Assembly: GCA_017483405.1 (NCBI GenBank)
Contig: JAFUWP010000241.1
Location: forward strand, 1 to 18,823
Direction of reading: 5' to 3'
DNA: 18,823 nucleotides
DNA from: Oscillospiraceae bacterium
Lineage (GTDB): Bacteria > Bacillota > Clostridia > Oscillospirales > Ruminococcaceae
Of the stretch, positions 12,261 through 18,823 are shown one piece after another. The notes below the pieces were generated by a model, which was not told the DNA's origin, searched no databases, and saw only the letters and a program-made list of their open reading frames with translations. The first letter of the stretch is position 1. The number at the start of each line of letters is the position of its first letter. The position numbers were made by a program, and so were the translations under genes.

Positions 12261-14563
12261 AAAATAATAAAAATCTGATTCTCTGGGTGGAACTGCTTTT
12301 TGCCCTTCTTTCTCTGTGGGTGCTCCTGATGGTGCCCTCATATCCGGAACATGTCATGGCTGTTCTGCGCGTGTATATCCTGAGTATGATAGTCCTGACC
12401 GTTTCGCTTGTGGTTGTCGTCAGACGGTATCAGAGTCAGCACAGCTCTGTTGATATGAACCGCATTTTCGATATGGTTGACCGCATTGATGAACCGGCCT
12501 TTATCTGGGCATCGGATTTATCCATGATGTACGGCAACCGCGCTATGAATGAACTGCTGAATATCCCCGAAGATGATACCGGAAGTCATGCGCTGGAGCT
12601 GAATAAATTCTTTCATGATATTGGCCTGAGTCCGAAAGAAGCCGCTGAAATCATGGACAGCCGGACATATCCGACCGGAATTCAGGTTTCTCCGGACAGA
12701 AAACGCTATATCAGCTGGTCAACTTCGCTCATTATGCAGAATAAAACAACTTCTTTATATTTTTCTCTGGGATTTGAAACTACCCGTCTCGAAGAAGCCA
12801 AGCAGTCACTCAGCGAAAAAACAGAAACACTTGCCGTTTCCGAAAACCGGTATGCGCTTTCTATGAAGCTTTCCGGTGTGGGATTTCTGCTCTGCGAGAC
12901 GATTCATAACGGCTGTTATGATGAATATTATGTCTCTAAAGAAGCACAGGAATTTCTCGGCATCGAGACAGACCATATTTCCTTTCACGAATTCCGGAAG
13001 AAAATCTATGTCGCTGACAGATATAAATTTGATAATTATATTCATGAACTGGAACATCCCGACCCTACGAAAGAAGCCGTTCCGCGTGTGATGGAACTGC
13101 GGATTCATCCTGAAATGAGCAAGCCGTTTACGTGGTATGCCTATCATTATCATGCGAATCTGTTCGATAAGAGTGGTATTCCGATTGTCGGCGGTGCGCT
13201 GGTCAACATCGCAGTGGAAAAGGAAAAAGATGCCCAGCTCGAAAAACTGGCCTATCAGGATGAAATTACAGAAATCTCCAACCGGAAAAAGCTTATTGAA
13301 TACGGTACGGAATGTTATGAAGCCTACGAAAAAGAACATAAGCCTTACTGGGTGATGGTTCTGGATATTGACCGTTTTCATCTTATCAATGATTCCTGCG
13401 GCTATGCAAGCGGAAATAAGCTCCTTCGGGAATTTGCCTCTATCCTGTCCAAATATCAGGACCAAGGCAAACAGGATAAACCTGGGCTGGCCGCCCGACT
13501 CGGTGCGGATAACTTCGCACTCCTCATGCATGACTATGAAGATGAATCCCTTCCGGCACATAAACTCGAATTAATCCGGAACGATTTCGCAAGACTGGAA
13601 TCCGGTGAATTTGCATCGCTTTCCCTGACCTGTTCGGCCGGTGTCGCACATCTGCCAAGAGACGGCAAAACTTTTGAAGAAGTACTCGAACATGCCGAAT
13701 TTGCACTGACTATCAACAAGGGCGAACTCTCCTATATGATGGGCTATGATGCCGAAATGCATCAGGAAATTCTGCATCAGGGCGAAATGGAAAAATCCCT
13801 CTCCGATGCCATTGAAAATCATCATCTGCAACTCTACTATCAGCCGAAATTCGATTTGCATACAGAGAAAATCATGGGTGCAGAAGCACTCATCCGCTGG
13901 ATAAAGCCGGACGGCACGATGATTTCTCCGAATGTGTTTATCCCGATTGCTGAAAAATCCGGTATGATTTCCGACATCAGCAATTTCGTACTCCGCGAAG
14001 CGTGTCAGCAGACCGGCGAATGGCAGAGAGAAGGCCTTTCTCCGATTGTTATGTCCATCAATTTTGCATCAGGGGATTTCTATCAGGCGAATGTTTGCGA
14101 AGTCGTTCAGAACGAACTCGACAGAGCCGGATTACAGGCAAAATATCTCGAACTGGAACTGACTGAACGTCTCGCGCTCGGTGATATTGACTACACTATC
14201 GACCAGATGAACGCGCTCCGTGCAATGGGCGTTCTGCTCGCGATGGATGACTTCGGAACGGGCTATTCCTCTCTGAGCTATATCCAGAGACTGCCCTTAA
14301 CGCTCCTGAAGCTCGACCGTTCGTTCATCATCGAGATTGAACATGATTCCGTGGCGCAGGTGATTGTTTCTGCCGTTATCAAAATCGCGCAGTCTATGAA
14401 TATGGAAACCATCGCCGAAGGTGTCGAATATGAAAATCAGTCTAAGATTCTGAAAGATATGGGCTGTGACTATATTCAGGGCTATCTGTACGGCAAGCCC
14501 ATGCCTGCCGAAGCGTTCCGCAAACGTCTGCAAATCAACACTTACGGAAAGGAAGTGGATTAG
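12257..14563 (+). CDS. Membrane c-di-GMP phosphodiesterase: degenerate GGDEF plus intact EAL
   Basis: A 768-residue protein. Two transmembrane helices (about 7-27 and 36-56) precede two PAS-like regions (about 67-175 and 195-322). The GGDEF domain (about 327-497) is degenerate: the signature is LGADNF (415-420), the leading DxLTGLxNR is DEITEISNR, and the GHxxGD element is GYASGN, so cyclase activity is unlikely. The EAL domain (about 510-757) keeps its key residues: AEALIRW (Glu543), Asn602, ELTE (Glu634), DDFGTGYSS (Asp664, Asp665), Lys685 in LKLDRS, IAEGVE (Glu721) and Gln741. It should hydrolyse c-di-GMP to pGpG, perhaps with the GGDEF domain as a GTP or redox/ligand relay. There is no ribosome binding site at the usual distance; the frame is open upstream without another ATG/GTG/TTG start. 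It is followed one base later by the hemolysin III gene. Confidence 0.93.
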   Translation: MQNNKNLILWVELLFALLSLWVLLMVPSYPEHVMAVLRVYILSMIVLTVSLVVVVRRYQSQHSSVDMNRIFDMVDRIDEPAFIWASDLSMMYGNRAMNELLNIPEDDTGSHALELNKFFHDIGLSPKEAAEIMDSRTYPTGIQVSPDRKRYISWSTSLIMQNKTTSLYFSLGFETTRLEEAKQSLSEKTETLAVSENRYALSMKLSGVGFLLCETIHNGCYDEYYVSKEAQEFLGIETDHISFHEFRKKIYVADRYKFDNYIHELEHPDPTKEAVPRVMELRIHPEMSKPFTWYAYHYHANLFDKSGIPIVGGALVNIAVEKEKDAQLEKLAYQDEITEISNRKKLIEYGTECYEAYEKEHKPYWVMVLDIDRFHLINDSCGYASGNKLLREFASILSKYQDQGKQDKPGLAARLGADNFALLMHDYEDESLPAHKLELIRNDFARLESGEFASLSLTCSAGVAHLPRDGKTFEEVLEHAEFALTINKGELSYMMGYDAEMHQEILHQGEMEKSLSDAIENHHLQLYYQPKFDLHTEKIMGAEALIRWIKPDGTMISPNVFIPIAEKSGMISDISNFVLREACQQTGEWQREGLSPIVMSINFASGDFYQANVCEVVQNELDRAGLQAKYLELELTERLALGDIDYTIDQMNALRAMGVLLAMDDFGTGYSSLSYIQRLPLTLLKLDRSFIIEIEHDSVAQVIVSAVIKIAQSMNMETIAEGVEYENQSKILKDMGCDYIQGYLYGKPMPAEAFRKRLQINTYGKEVD

Positions 14564-14564
14564 T

Positions 14565-15224
14565 ATGAATGAAAAATCTGTAAAGCCGATGCCTGTTTAT
14601 ACGCTCGGTGAGGAAATATTCAATTCCGTTTCGCATGGAGTGGGCGCACTTCTCGCGATTGCCGGATGTGTCATTCTGATAGTATTCTGCAACATGAACA
14701 GAGGCGCGATAGAGATTGTTTCGGCCTCAGTGTTCGGCGCATCCATGATTATTCTCTACACGATGTCAACGCTGTATCATGCGCTGACGAATCCGAAAGC
14801 AAAAAGAATCTTCCGGATTTTCGACCATGATACTATCTTCCTGCTGATTGCCGGAACATATACGCCTTATGCATTATGCTGTATCAAGCCTTTCTGGTTA
14901 GGGATTACGATTCTGTGCGCTATCTGGACGGCGGCGGCGATAGGAATTACGCTTTCTTCGATTAATCTGGAAAAGTTCAGTAAATTTTCAACAGTCTGCT
15001 ATGTCGTGATGGGCTGGGCAATAGTATTCGCCATCAAGCCGTTATATGAACAGCTTCCGACATTCAGTTTGATTATGCTGATTGCCGGCGGACTGATGTA
15101 TTCCGGCGGAGTCTATTTCTATAAGAAAAAATCCGTAAAGTATTTTCATTCTGTATGGCATCTGTTTGTGCTCGCCGGCACAGTGATGCATTTCTTCTCA
15201 GTGTTGTATGCAATTGCGTTTTAA
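14565..15224 (+). CDS. Hemolysin III family (PAQR/YqfA-like) membrane protein
   Basis: A 219-residue, seven-helix membrane protein of the PAQR/hemolysin III superfamily. Conserved metal-site signatures are seen: EEIFNSVSHGVGAL (His about 22), STLYHALTNP, FRIFDHDTIFLLIAGTYTPY and the C-terminal HSVWHLFVLAGTVMHFF. These His/Asp residues coordinate zinc in the superfamily and suggest a membrane hydrolase, ceramidase-like. Haemolytic activity is doubtful despite the name. The frame extends upstream into the EAL gene. I chose the ATG at 14565 because AAAGGAAG (14548-14555) precedes it and the conserved N-terminal YTLGEEI follows closely. With only one base between genes it is translationally coupled to the phosphodiesterase gene. 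Confidence 0.9.
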   Translation: MNEKSVKPMPVYTLGEEIFNSVSHGVGALLAIAGCVILIVFCNMNRGAIEIVSASVFGASMIILYTMSTLYHALTNPKAKRIFRIFDHDTIFLLIAGTYTPYALCCIKPFWLGITILCAIWTAAAIGITLSSINLEKFSKFSTVCYVVMGWAIVFAIKPLYEQLPTFSLIMLIAGGLMYSGGVYFYKKKSVKYFHSVWHLFVLAGTVMHFFSVLYAIAF

Positions 15225-15499
15225 GTGCCGTGTCTGCGGACAGACAGACCTTCCGCTGAATCAAGTGCCGGAAGGTTTTCAGGACAGCATGTTTGGGGAC
15301 AGTATATGAACCCTCGGATATTCGTCCTTCATCCTGTGCGTATCAGAACTGGTTTTATGACTAGTGGAACATACAGGGTGATTTGGGAGAATGGAAATTA
15401 TTTTTCACGGATGATTCCGGAAAACAGCATCTGATTCTTATGGGAAAATGGGATTTTCATCAGGATATAATTTATATCGGCAATATTATTAAATCTTAA
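15208..15499 (+). pseudogene. Remnant of a small gene (zinc-knuckle-like start, frameshifted, internal stop)
   Basis: An ATG at 15208, inside the end of the hemolysin III gene, opens a frame reading MQLRFKCRVCGQTDLPLNQV and continues to FGDSI, then TGA (15307-15309). A +1/-2 shift at that point enters a frame (15305-15499) that reads YEPSDIRPSSCAYQNWFYD, a TAG (15362-15364), then WNIQGDLGEWKLFF..., ...GKWDFHQDIIYIGNIIKS and TAA. The second part has protein-like composition, aromatic-rich beta-strand patterning and the codon habits of its neighbours. I do not recognise the family. One frameshift plus one stop in about 95 codons suggests a decayed gene, but chance is possible. The stretch 15225-15536 otherwise holds only hairpins and the pfk ribosome binding site. 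Confidence 0.45.
15248..15280 (+). terminator. Possible weak terminator after the hemolysin III gene
   Basis: A perfect 8-bp stem ACCTTCCG (15248-15255) / CGGAAGGT (15269-15276) with a 13-nt loop is followed by only TTTTC. A separate TGTCTG-CGGA-CAGACA hairpin (15231-15246) precedes it. The short T tract keeps confidence low, and the region also overlaps the putative gene remnant. Confidence 0.45.
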
Positions 15500-15536
15500 A
15501 ATAATAAATTTTTTTAAATCAAGGAGGAAACTCAAC

Positions 15537-16613
15537 ATGAAAAAACGTATCGGCATCTTAACCAGCGGCGGCGACTGCCCTGGACTGAATGCAACCATCA
15601 GAGGCGTAGTCAAGGCCTGCTATGAACGATTCGGAGAGGATAATGTGCAGATTGTCGGCATTTCCAACGGCTATTACGGACTGATTCACGGCCTTTGCAG
15701 AGATATGCAGCCTTCCGAATTTTCCGGAATTCTCACGCAGGGCGGTACAATCCTCGGCACGAAGCGTCAGCCGTTCAAGATGATGACTGTCATCGGAGAA
15801 GATAACATCGACAAAGTGCAGAGCATGATTGATACCTACAAGAAACAGAAACTCGACTGTCTTCTGACCCTCGGCGGAAACGGCACACACAAGACTTCTC
15901 ATCTGCTGGCGGAACATGGCCTGAATGTCATCGGCCTTCCGAAGACAATTGATAATGACCTCTACGGTACGGATGTGACATTCGGCTTTCATACGGCTGT
16001 CGATATTGCTACAGATGCGCTCGACAGACTGCACACCACGGCCGCGAGTCATTCCAGAATTATCGTTTGCGAAATCATGGGCAATAAGGCCGGCTGGCTG
16101 ACACTTTATGCCGGCATCGCCGGCGGTGCGGATATTATTCTGCTCCCCGAAATTCCTTATGATATTGATAAAGTTTGCGATGCTGTTGTCAAGCGTGCCC
16201 AGAAAGGCAAGACCTTCTCGATTCTGGCCGTTGCCGAAGGTGTCAATAATACCGAAATCGCAAAGCTCAAAAAGAAAGAACGCGAGAAATATCATGCCGA
16301 AAACGGAAACGATACCGCCCGTATCGCCGCGCAGATTCAGGCGAATACCGGCATCGAAGCGCGTGTATGTGTCCCTGGTCACATGCTCCGCGGCGGTTCG
16401 CCGAGTGCGTATGACAGACTGCTTGCAACACAGTTCGGCGTTCATGCGGCCAAGCTCATCGCGGAAGAAAAATTCGGCCGTACAGTTGCGTATGTGAACG
16501 GGCAGGTTACTTCTAACAAGCTGGCTGACATCGCCGGAAAGAAAAAGCTTGTCGAACCTAAGGGGCAGGAAGTACAGACCGCCCGCGACCTAGGCATTTC
16601 TTTCGGAGACTGA
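15537..16613 (+). CDS. pfkA: 6-phosphofructokinase (group III, probably ATP-dependent)
   Basis: Phosphorylates fructose 6-phosphate to fructose 1,6-bisphosphate in glycolysis. In 358 residues it shows ILTSGGDCPGLNATIRG (7-23), GTKRQPF, GGNGTHKTS (113-121), PKTIDNDLYGTDVTFGFHTA (135-154) with catalytic Asp139, and EIMGNKAGWLTLYAG (179-193). Glycine at the position that is Asp in pyrophosphate enzymes (GGNG versus GGDD) favours ATP. Lys136 in PKTIDND, where PfkA has PGTIDND, is shared with the PPi and group III ATP enzymes. Phosphoryl donor preference is thus inferred. Strong AAGGAGG 9 bp before the ATG. It is monocistronic with its own terminator. I saw a TATAAT at 15466-15471 but no -35 at the right distance, so the promoter is uncertain. 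Confidence 0.95.
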   Translation: MKKRIGILTSGGDCPGLNATIRGVVKACYERFGEDNVQIVGISNGYYGLIHGLCRDMQPSEFSGILTQGGTILGTKRQPFKMMTVIGEDNIDKVQSMIDTYKKQKLDCLLTLGGNGTHKTSHLLAEHGLNVIGLPKTIDNDLYGTDVTFGFHTAVDIATDALDRLHTTAASHSRIIVCEIMGNKAGWLTLYAGIAGGADIILLPEIPYDIDKVCDAVVKRAQKGKTFSILAVAEGVNNTEIAKLKKKEREKYHAENGNDTARIAAQIQANTGIEARVCVPGHMLRGGSPSAYDRLLATQFGVHAAKLIAEEKFGRTVAYVNGQVTSNKLADIAGKKKLVEPKGQEVQTARDLGISFGD

Positions 16614-16624
16614 ACTTTTAGAAA

Positions 16625-16661
16625 CAAGACTTTCTGCACTCCCTGCGGAAAGTCTTGCTTT
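16625..16661 (+). terminator. Terminator of phosphofructokinase gene
   Basis: A perfect 10-bp stem CAAGACTTTC / GAAAGTCTTG (16625-16634 with 16648-16657) with a 13-nt loop; the tail CTTTC is only moderately T-rich. Confidence 0.72.
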
Positions 16662-16723
16662 CAGCCTTCGCAAACCTGAATAGTTTTGTATATCTTTTAC
16701 AAAAAAATGCTATATTTTTGTCG

Positions 16724-16740
16724 TGAACGTATAATGAACG
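16724..16740 (-). promoter_or_regulatory. Inverted-orientation 11-bp TTCAY repeat upstream of the degV promoter
   Basis: On the plus strand TGAACGTATAA-TGAACG: two half-sites exactly 11 bp apart, ending 5 bp before the -35. Read on the minus strand they are TTCAT and TTCAC, the same half-sites as in front of the response regulator gene. A regulatory link is inferred. Confidence 0.4.
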
Positions 16741-16745
16741 GATAG

Positions 16746-16774
16746 TTGACAAATTGTGAAAAATGTGCTATACT
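16746..16774 (+). promoter_or_regulatory. Sigma-A promoter of the degV-family gene
   Basis: TTGACA (16746-16751), a 17-bp spacer and TATACT (16769-16774). A TTTTGTA/TACAAAA inverted repeat lies about 40 bp upstream. The leader is about 55 nt and T-rich. Confidence 0.9.
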
Positions 16775-16836
16775 TAAAAAAGAGTGTTTATTATTTATCT
16801 GCGTTTTATTTTTTGATTTGAGAGGAGCTATTTTCT

Positions 16837-17691
16837 GTGGAAGAAAAAATTGTAGTGACTTATGACAGCGGTCTTGATGTAGACCCTGAAATCGTGAAAA
16901 AATATGGTATCAAAAAATTACCGGTTATTATTAAATTTGGTGTGAACGAAAGCCTTGATGACGGCAGTATCAATCCTGAAGAAATTATCGAATATTTCAA
17001 GCAGGAAAATGACCTTGCCGTGACTGCTCCCCCGACAGTGCAGGATATTTTCCGTTTCTTTACAAAATTCGCACACATGGGCTATACGGTTATTCATGTT
17101 TCCACTTCGTCCAAATTATCCTCATCCTATGAATATGCTAAGTCTGCCGTGGAAAGTTTCAATAAAATCCACATCATCGACAGCAAGGCTTATTCTGTCG
17201 GCGGTATGCCCATTATCCTGAAAGCCGCGCAGATGGCCGCAGAAGGCACACGTTCAGAAGAAATTGTAGAACACTGCACCAATCTGGCAAACAGAGTCAG
17301 AATGCATGTACTTATCGGCAATGTCAAGTATGTAAATACCCGCGGTCAGATTAGTTTCGGCAAAAATGCACTGCTTTCCGTACTGGGACGAATTCCGTCT
17401 GTTTCGATAGAAGACGGCTATTTTTATGTCAAGAAAAATTATCCGAGCAATCTGGAAAAGGCCGCTGTCAAGTTTATTGATGATATTCTGAAAGATGCAA
17501 GAGGTCTGGACAGAAGTCAGTTCTATCTGGGACATACCGGAATTGCAGATTCCATTCTGGAAGACTGCCGGAAGGAAGTCAATCAGGTATCTGATTTTGA
17601 TAATATTATTACACTCCGCTGCGGATGCAGTGCCACTACACATTACGGTGACGGCGGACTTCTGCTGGCATGGGTCGAAAAAGAAGCATAA
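16837..17691 (+). CDS. DegV family fatty-acid-binding protein
   Basis: A 284-residue protein of the DegV/FakB family, which binds a fatty acid between two domains. In Gram-positives the FakB members present exogenous fatty acids to the kinase FakA. Seen: the N-terminal IVVTYDSGLDV (Asp10-Ser11), TAPPTVQDIFRFF, the Ser/Thr-rich ligand loop HVSTSSKLSSSYEYA (87-101), IDSKAYSVGGMPIIL, MHVLIGNVKYVNTRGQIS and the C-terminal GCSATTHYGDGGLLLAW, which replaces the usual GxHxGPGxxG. FakA is not in the window, so FakB function is only a possibility. The start is GTG at 16837, chosen because AGAGGAG (16821-16827) is 9 bp upstream and the beta-strand of the fold begins directly after. It is monocistronic, with promoter and terminator. 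Confidence 0.92.
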   Translation: MEEKIVVTYDSGLDVDPEIVKKYGIKKLPVIIKFGVNESLDDGSINPEEIIEYFKQENDLAVTAPPTVQDIFRFFTKFAHMGYTVIHVSTSSKLSSSYEYAKSAVESFNKIHIIDSKAYSVGGMPIILKAAQMAAEGTRSEEIVEHCTNLANRVRMHVLIGNVKYVNTRGQISFGKNALLSVLGRIPSVSIEDGYFYVKKNYPSNLEKAAVKFIDDILKDARGLDRSQFYLGHTGIADSILEDCRKEVNQVSDFDNIITLRCGCSATTHYGDGGLLLAWVEKEA

Positions 17692-17710
17692 GTTTTTACA
17701 GTTATCAGAT

Positions 17711-17742
17711 AAAAAAAGTCCGGTTCGTGCCGGACTTTTTTT
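17711..17742 (+). terminator. Terminator of the degV-family gene
   Basis: A perfect 13-bp arm pair: AAAAAAAGTCCGG (17711-17723) with CCGGACTTTTTTT (17730-17742) around a 6-nt loop. It is symmetrical and so could stop transcription from either side. Confidence 0.95.
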
Positions 17743-17792
17743 ATTGCTTTCTGAAAATTTCGTGTATTTTTTGTGTAATGGGCAACAAACTA

Positions 17793-17821
17793 TTGACAAA
17801 TTTTTCGGTTTATGATAAAAT
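17793..17821 (+). promoter_or_regulatory. Sigma-A promoter of the PEP carboxykinase gene
   Basis: TTGACA (17793-17798), a 17-bp spacer and TAAAAT (17816-17821). This predicts a leader of about 60 nt. Confidence 0.9.
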
Positions 17822-17826
17822 AAGAA

Positions 17827-17864
17827 TGTCAGGAAAATGACAACTGTATTTCACAGAAATACAG
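17827..17864 (+). promoter_or_regulatory. Two hairpins in the PEP carboxykinase 5' leader
   Basis: TGTCA/TGACA (17827-17831 with 17838-17842) and CTGTATTT/AAATACAG (17844-17851 with 17857-17864, 5-nt loop) are stacked at the 5' end of the predicted transcript, upstream of AAGGAGG (17874-17880). They would suit an mRNA-stabilising 5' structure; the function is inferred. Confidence 0.4.
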
Positions 17865-17889
17865 GTTATATTCAAGGAGGTTTTTTATT

Positions 17890-18823
17890 ATGGCATTAGA
17901 AGGCGCACTGACCACAAACCAGAAAGTTCTGGACTGGGTACAGGAAATGGTTGACCTGTGCAAACCTGATAAGGTTGTATGGATTGACGGCTCTAAAGAA
18001 CAGCTCGACAAACTCACCGAAGAAGTAACTTCTCTTCCGGACGGCGACCCCAACAAAATGTGGCACCTGAACGAAGAAAAGCTCCCTGGCTGTCTCTATC
18101 ACAGAACTGCGGTGAATGACGTTGCCCGCGTGGAAGACAGAACTTTCATCTGCACCAAGACTAAGGAAGATGCAGGCCCTACTAACAACTGGATGGACCC
18201 GCAGGAAATGTATGCTAAACTCCGCCCCATGTATGACGGTGCGATGAAGGGTCAGACTATGTATGTTATCCCTTACAGCATGGGTCCTGTAACTTCTCCG
18301 ATTTCTAAAGTCGGCGTGGAACTCACAGACTCTATCTATGTTGTTCTGAATATGAATATCATGACCAGAATGGGTAAGGCCGCTTTCGATAAGCTCGGTG
18401 ATTCCAACGACTTTGTAAGAGGTCTGCATTCCAAGGCTGATGTTGACCCCGAAAAGCGTTATATCGTTCAGTTCCCTGAAGATAATACAATCTGGTCTAT
18501 CAACTCTGCTTACGGCGGAAATGTTATCCTGTCCAAGAAGTGCTTCGCTCTGCGTATTGCATCCTTCCAGGGCAAGAATGAAGGCTGGATGGCTGAACAC
18601 ATGCTCATTCTGGGCGTTCAGAAGCCCGATGGCGATACAAAGTATGTCTGCGCAGCATTCCCGTCCGCATGTGGCAAAACCAATCTGGCTATGCTGATTC
18701 CTCCGGAAGTTTACACCAAGAAGGGCTATAAAGTATTTACAGTCGGCGATGATATTGCATGGCTCAAGCCTGGCAAGGATGGCAGACTGTATGCTATCAA
18801 TCCGGAAAATGGTTTCTTCGGTG
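17890..18823 (+). CDS. pckG: GTP-dependent phosphoenolpyruvate carboxykinase (partial, C-terminus outside window)
   Basis: The first 311 codons of the GTP-type enzyme, about half of the usual 600 residues. It interconverts oxaloacetate and PEP using GTP/GDP; in rumen-type anaerobes it usually fixes CO2 onto PEP on the way to succinate, otherwise it is gluconeogenic. Seen: NDVARVEDRTFICT (Arg80 region), YVIPYSMGPVTSPISKVGVE, the PEP/metal segment AYGGNVILSKKCFALRIAS (Lys217), EGWMAEHMLILG (His237), the P-loop FPSACGKTNLAML (257-269) with the Cys261 typical of the GTP class, and FTVGDDIAWL (283-292). ATP-type PckA motifs are absent. Strong AAGGAGG 9 bp before the ATG at 17890; own promoter. Confidence 0.97.
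   Translation, partial: MALEGALTTNQKVLDWVQEMVDLCKPDKVVWIDGSKEQLDKLTEEVTSLPDGDPNKMWHLNEEKLPGCLYHRTAVNDVARVEDRTFICTKTKEDAGPTNNWMDPQEMYAKLRPMYDGAMKGQTMYVIPYSMGPVTSPISKVGVELTDSIYVVLNMNIMTRMGKAAFDKLGDSNDFVRGLHSKADVDPEKRYIVQFPEDNTIWSINSAYGGNVILSKKCFALRIASFQGKNEGWMAEHMLILGVQKPDGDTKYVCAAFPSACGKTNLAMLIPPEVYTKKGYKVFTVGDDIAWLKPGKDGRLYAINPENGFFG

Noticed and set aside
14466..14564. Upstream extension of the hemolysin III protein
   Set aside because: It lies entirely within the EAL coding sequence in another frame, and the ATG at 14565 has its own ribosome binding site.
15300..15312. Programmed ribosomal frameshift joining the two halves of the small gene remnant
   Set aside because: I see no slippery heptamer at the junction, and an additional in-frame TAG follows at 15362, so decay or sequence error is the simpler reading.
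15443..15471. Promoter for pfk based on TATAAT at 15466
   Set aside because: The hexamer 17 bp upstream (GGAAAA) bears no resemblance to a -35 element and there is no extended -10 TG.
15558..16445. Long open frame on the minus strand opposite phosphofructokinase
   Set aside because: Shadow of pfk; the translation is low-complexity and unlike any family I know, while the plus strand is clearly conserved.

Overview
The window reads as a chromosomal segment of a low-to-moderate G+C Gram-positive anaerobe of the Clostridia, most likely a Ruminococcus-like member of the Oscillospiraceae. The grounds are strong AAGGAGG-type ribosome binding sites, TTGACA-17-TATAAT promoters, a perfect CIRCE operator on groESL, a GTP-type PEP carboxykinase with a clostridial-type phosphofructokinase, the DUF421/DUF4363 pair, and a secreted CAP-domain protein carrying a long polythreonine linker of the kind common in Ruminococcus surface proteins. 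The genus is an inference. No phage, IS element, CRISPR array, tRNA or rRNA was seen.

Layout. 1-630 (minus): secreted CAP-domain protein, cut by the window edge. 855-2797 (plus): tRNA-dihydrouridine synthase and a DUF1648-type membrane protein, ended by a terminator. 2899-3953 (plus): the overlapping DUF421-DUF4363 membrane pair. 3992-5894 (minus): an HD phosphohydrolase and an AI-2E-family permease, each with its own consensus promoter. 6023-8149 (minus): groES-groEL with promoter and CIRCE. 8260-12092 (plus): a two-component system (OmpR/PhoB-type regulator plus histidine kinase) followed by a membrane-anchored HtrA protease, with an array of 11-bp direct repeats in front of the regulator. 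12136-15224 (plus): a membrane GGDEF-EAL protein behind a G+C-rich, foldable 5' leader, followed at once by a hemolysin III family protein. 15208-15499: remains of a small gene. 15537-16613: phosphofructokinase. 16746-17742: DegV-family lipid-binding protein. 17793 to the end: GTP-dependent PEP carboxykinase, cut by the edge.

How the genes fit together. Much of the window is housekeeping plus envelope and stress physiology: chaperonin, HtrA, a two-component system and central carbon metabolism at the PFK and PEPCK steps. The most interesting material is regulatory. First, the leader at 12171-12256 can form two hairpins whose loops are complementary over five G-C pairs, can sequester the AUG in an alternative hairpin, and has its only Shine-Dalgarno-like tract about 25 nt from the AUG. 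It precedes an enzyme predicted to degrade c-di-GMP and shows no hallmark of the c-di-GMP riboswitches I know. Second, TTCAY half-sites spaced exactly 11 bp occur both before the response regulator gene and, inverted, just upstream of the degV promoter, which suggests a PhoB-like autoregulated regulon. Third, a small gene next to pfk looks recently broken.
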